The position numbers and the translations under genes were made by a program. From contig JAPPJA010000254.1 of the NCBI GenBank assembly GCA_028874675.1, forward strand, positions 1,158-7,216: a stretch of 6,059 nt of DNA, read 5' to 3'. The DNA comes from Chloroflexota bacterium (GTDB lineage Bacteria > Chloroflexota > Dehalococcoidia > Lucifugimonadales > UBA3495). The first letter of the stretch is position 1. Every line of letters starts with the position of its first letter. Under the pieces are notes generated by a model. It was not told the origin of the DNA, did not search any database, and saw nothing but the letters and a program-made list of their open reading frames with translations. This document shows positions 6,003-6,059 of this stretch, piece after piece.

Positions 6003-6059
6003 GCGTGTTAGCCAGTTGTCATTGATGGGCAGCAACGCCGGCCAGCCGCATATGTAAAC

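Overview
The window is a GC-rich bacterial segment in which all four recognisable genes lie on the minus strand, so transcription runs right to left. In that order they encode a thiamine-diphosphate (ThDP) enzyme of the acetolactate-synthase type (5940-4291), an uncharacterised coiled-coil protein with a C-terminal HEPN-like domain (4260-2602), a RadC/JAB-domain protein (2440-1667) and a NurA-domain nuclease-like protein (1628-420). The style of the NurA protein (a cysteine-rich insert), the RadC sequence and the ThDP enzyme resemble what I know from Chloroflexota, perhaps a Dehalococcoidia/SAR202-type lineage. This is inference from protein character only; there is no marker gene in the window.

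Layout. Bases 5941-6059 are the leader of the ThDP gene, with a strong Shine-Dalgarno (SD) sequence, a 13-base palindrome and a repeated 9-mer. The ThDP gene is followed after 30 bases by the HEPN-like gene, a spacing that allows cotranscription. A 161-base gap (2441-2601) separates the HEPN-like gene from radC and could hold a second promoter. radC and nurA are 38 bases apart and probably form one transcript. Bases 1-419, beyond the end of nurA, hold no credible gene. They contain several short GC hairpins, a C9 tract and strongly skewed base composition.

How the genes may work together. Three of the four consecutive products point to nucleic acids: a possible RNase-type HEPN domain, a JAB/MPN domain of the RadC family, and a NurA 5'-end-processing nuclease fold. 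This could be a repair cluster or a small genome-defence cluster. HerA, the helicase partner NurA normally needs, is not in the window. The ThDP enzyme looks metabolic and has no acetolactate-synthase small-subunit gene beside it, so its link to the other three may be positional only. No rRNA, tRNA, CRISPR array, insertion sequence or intrinsic terminator with a U-tract was found.
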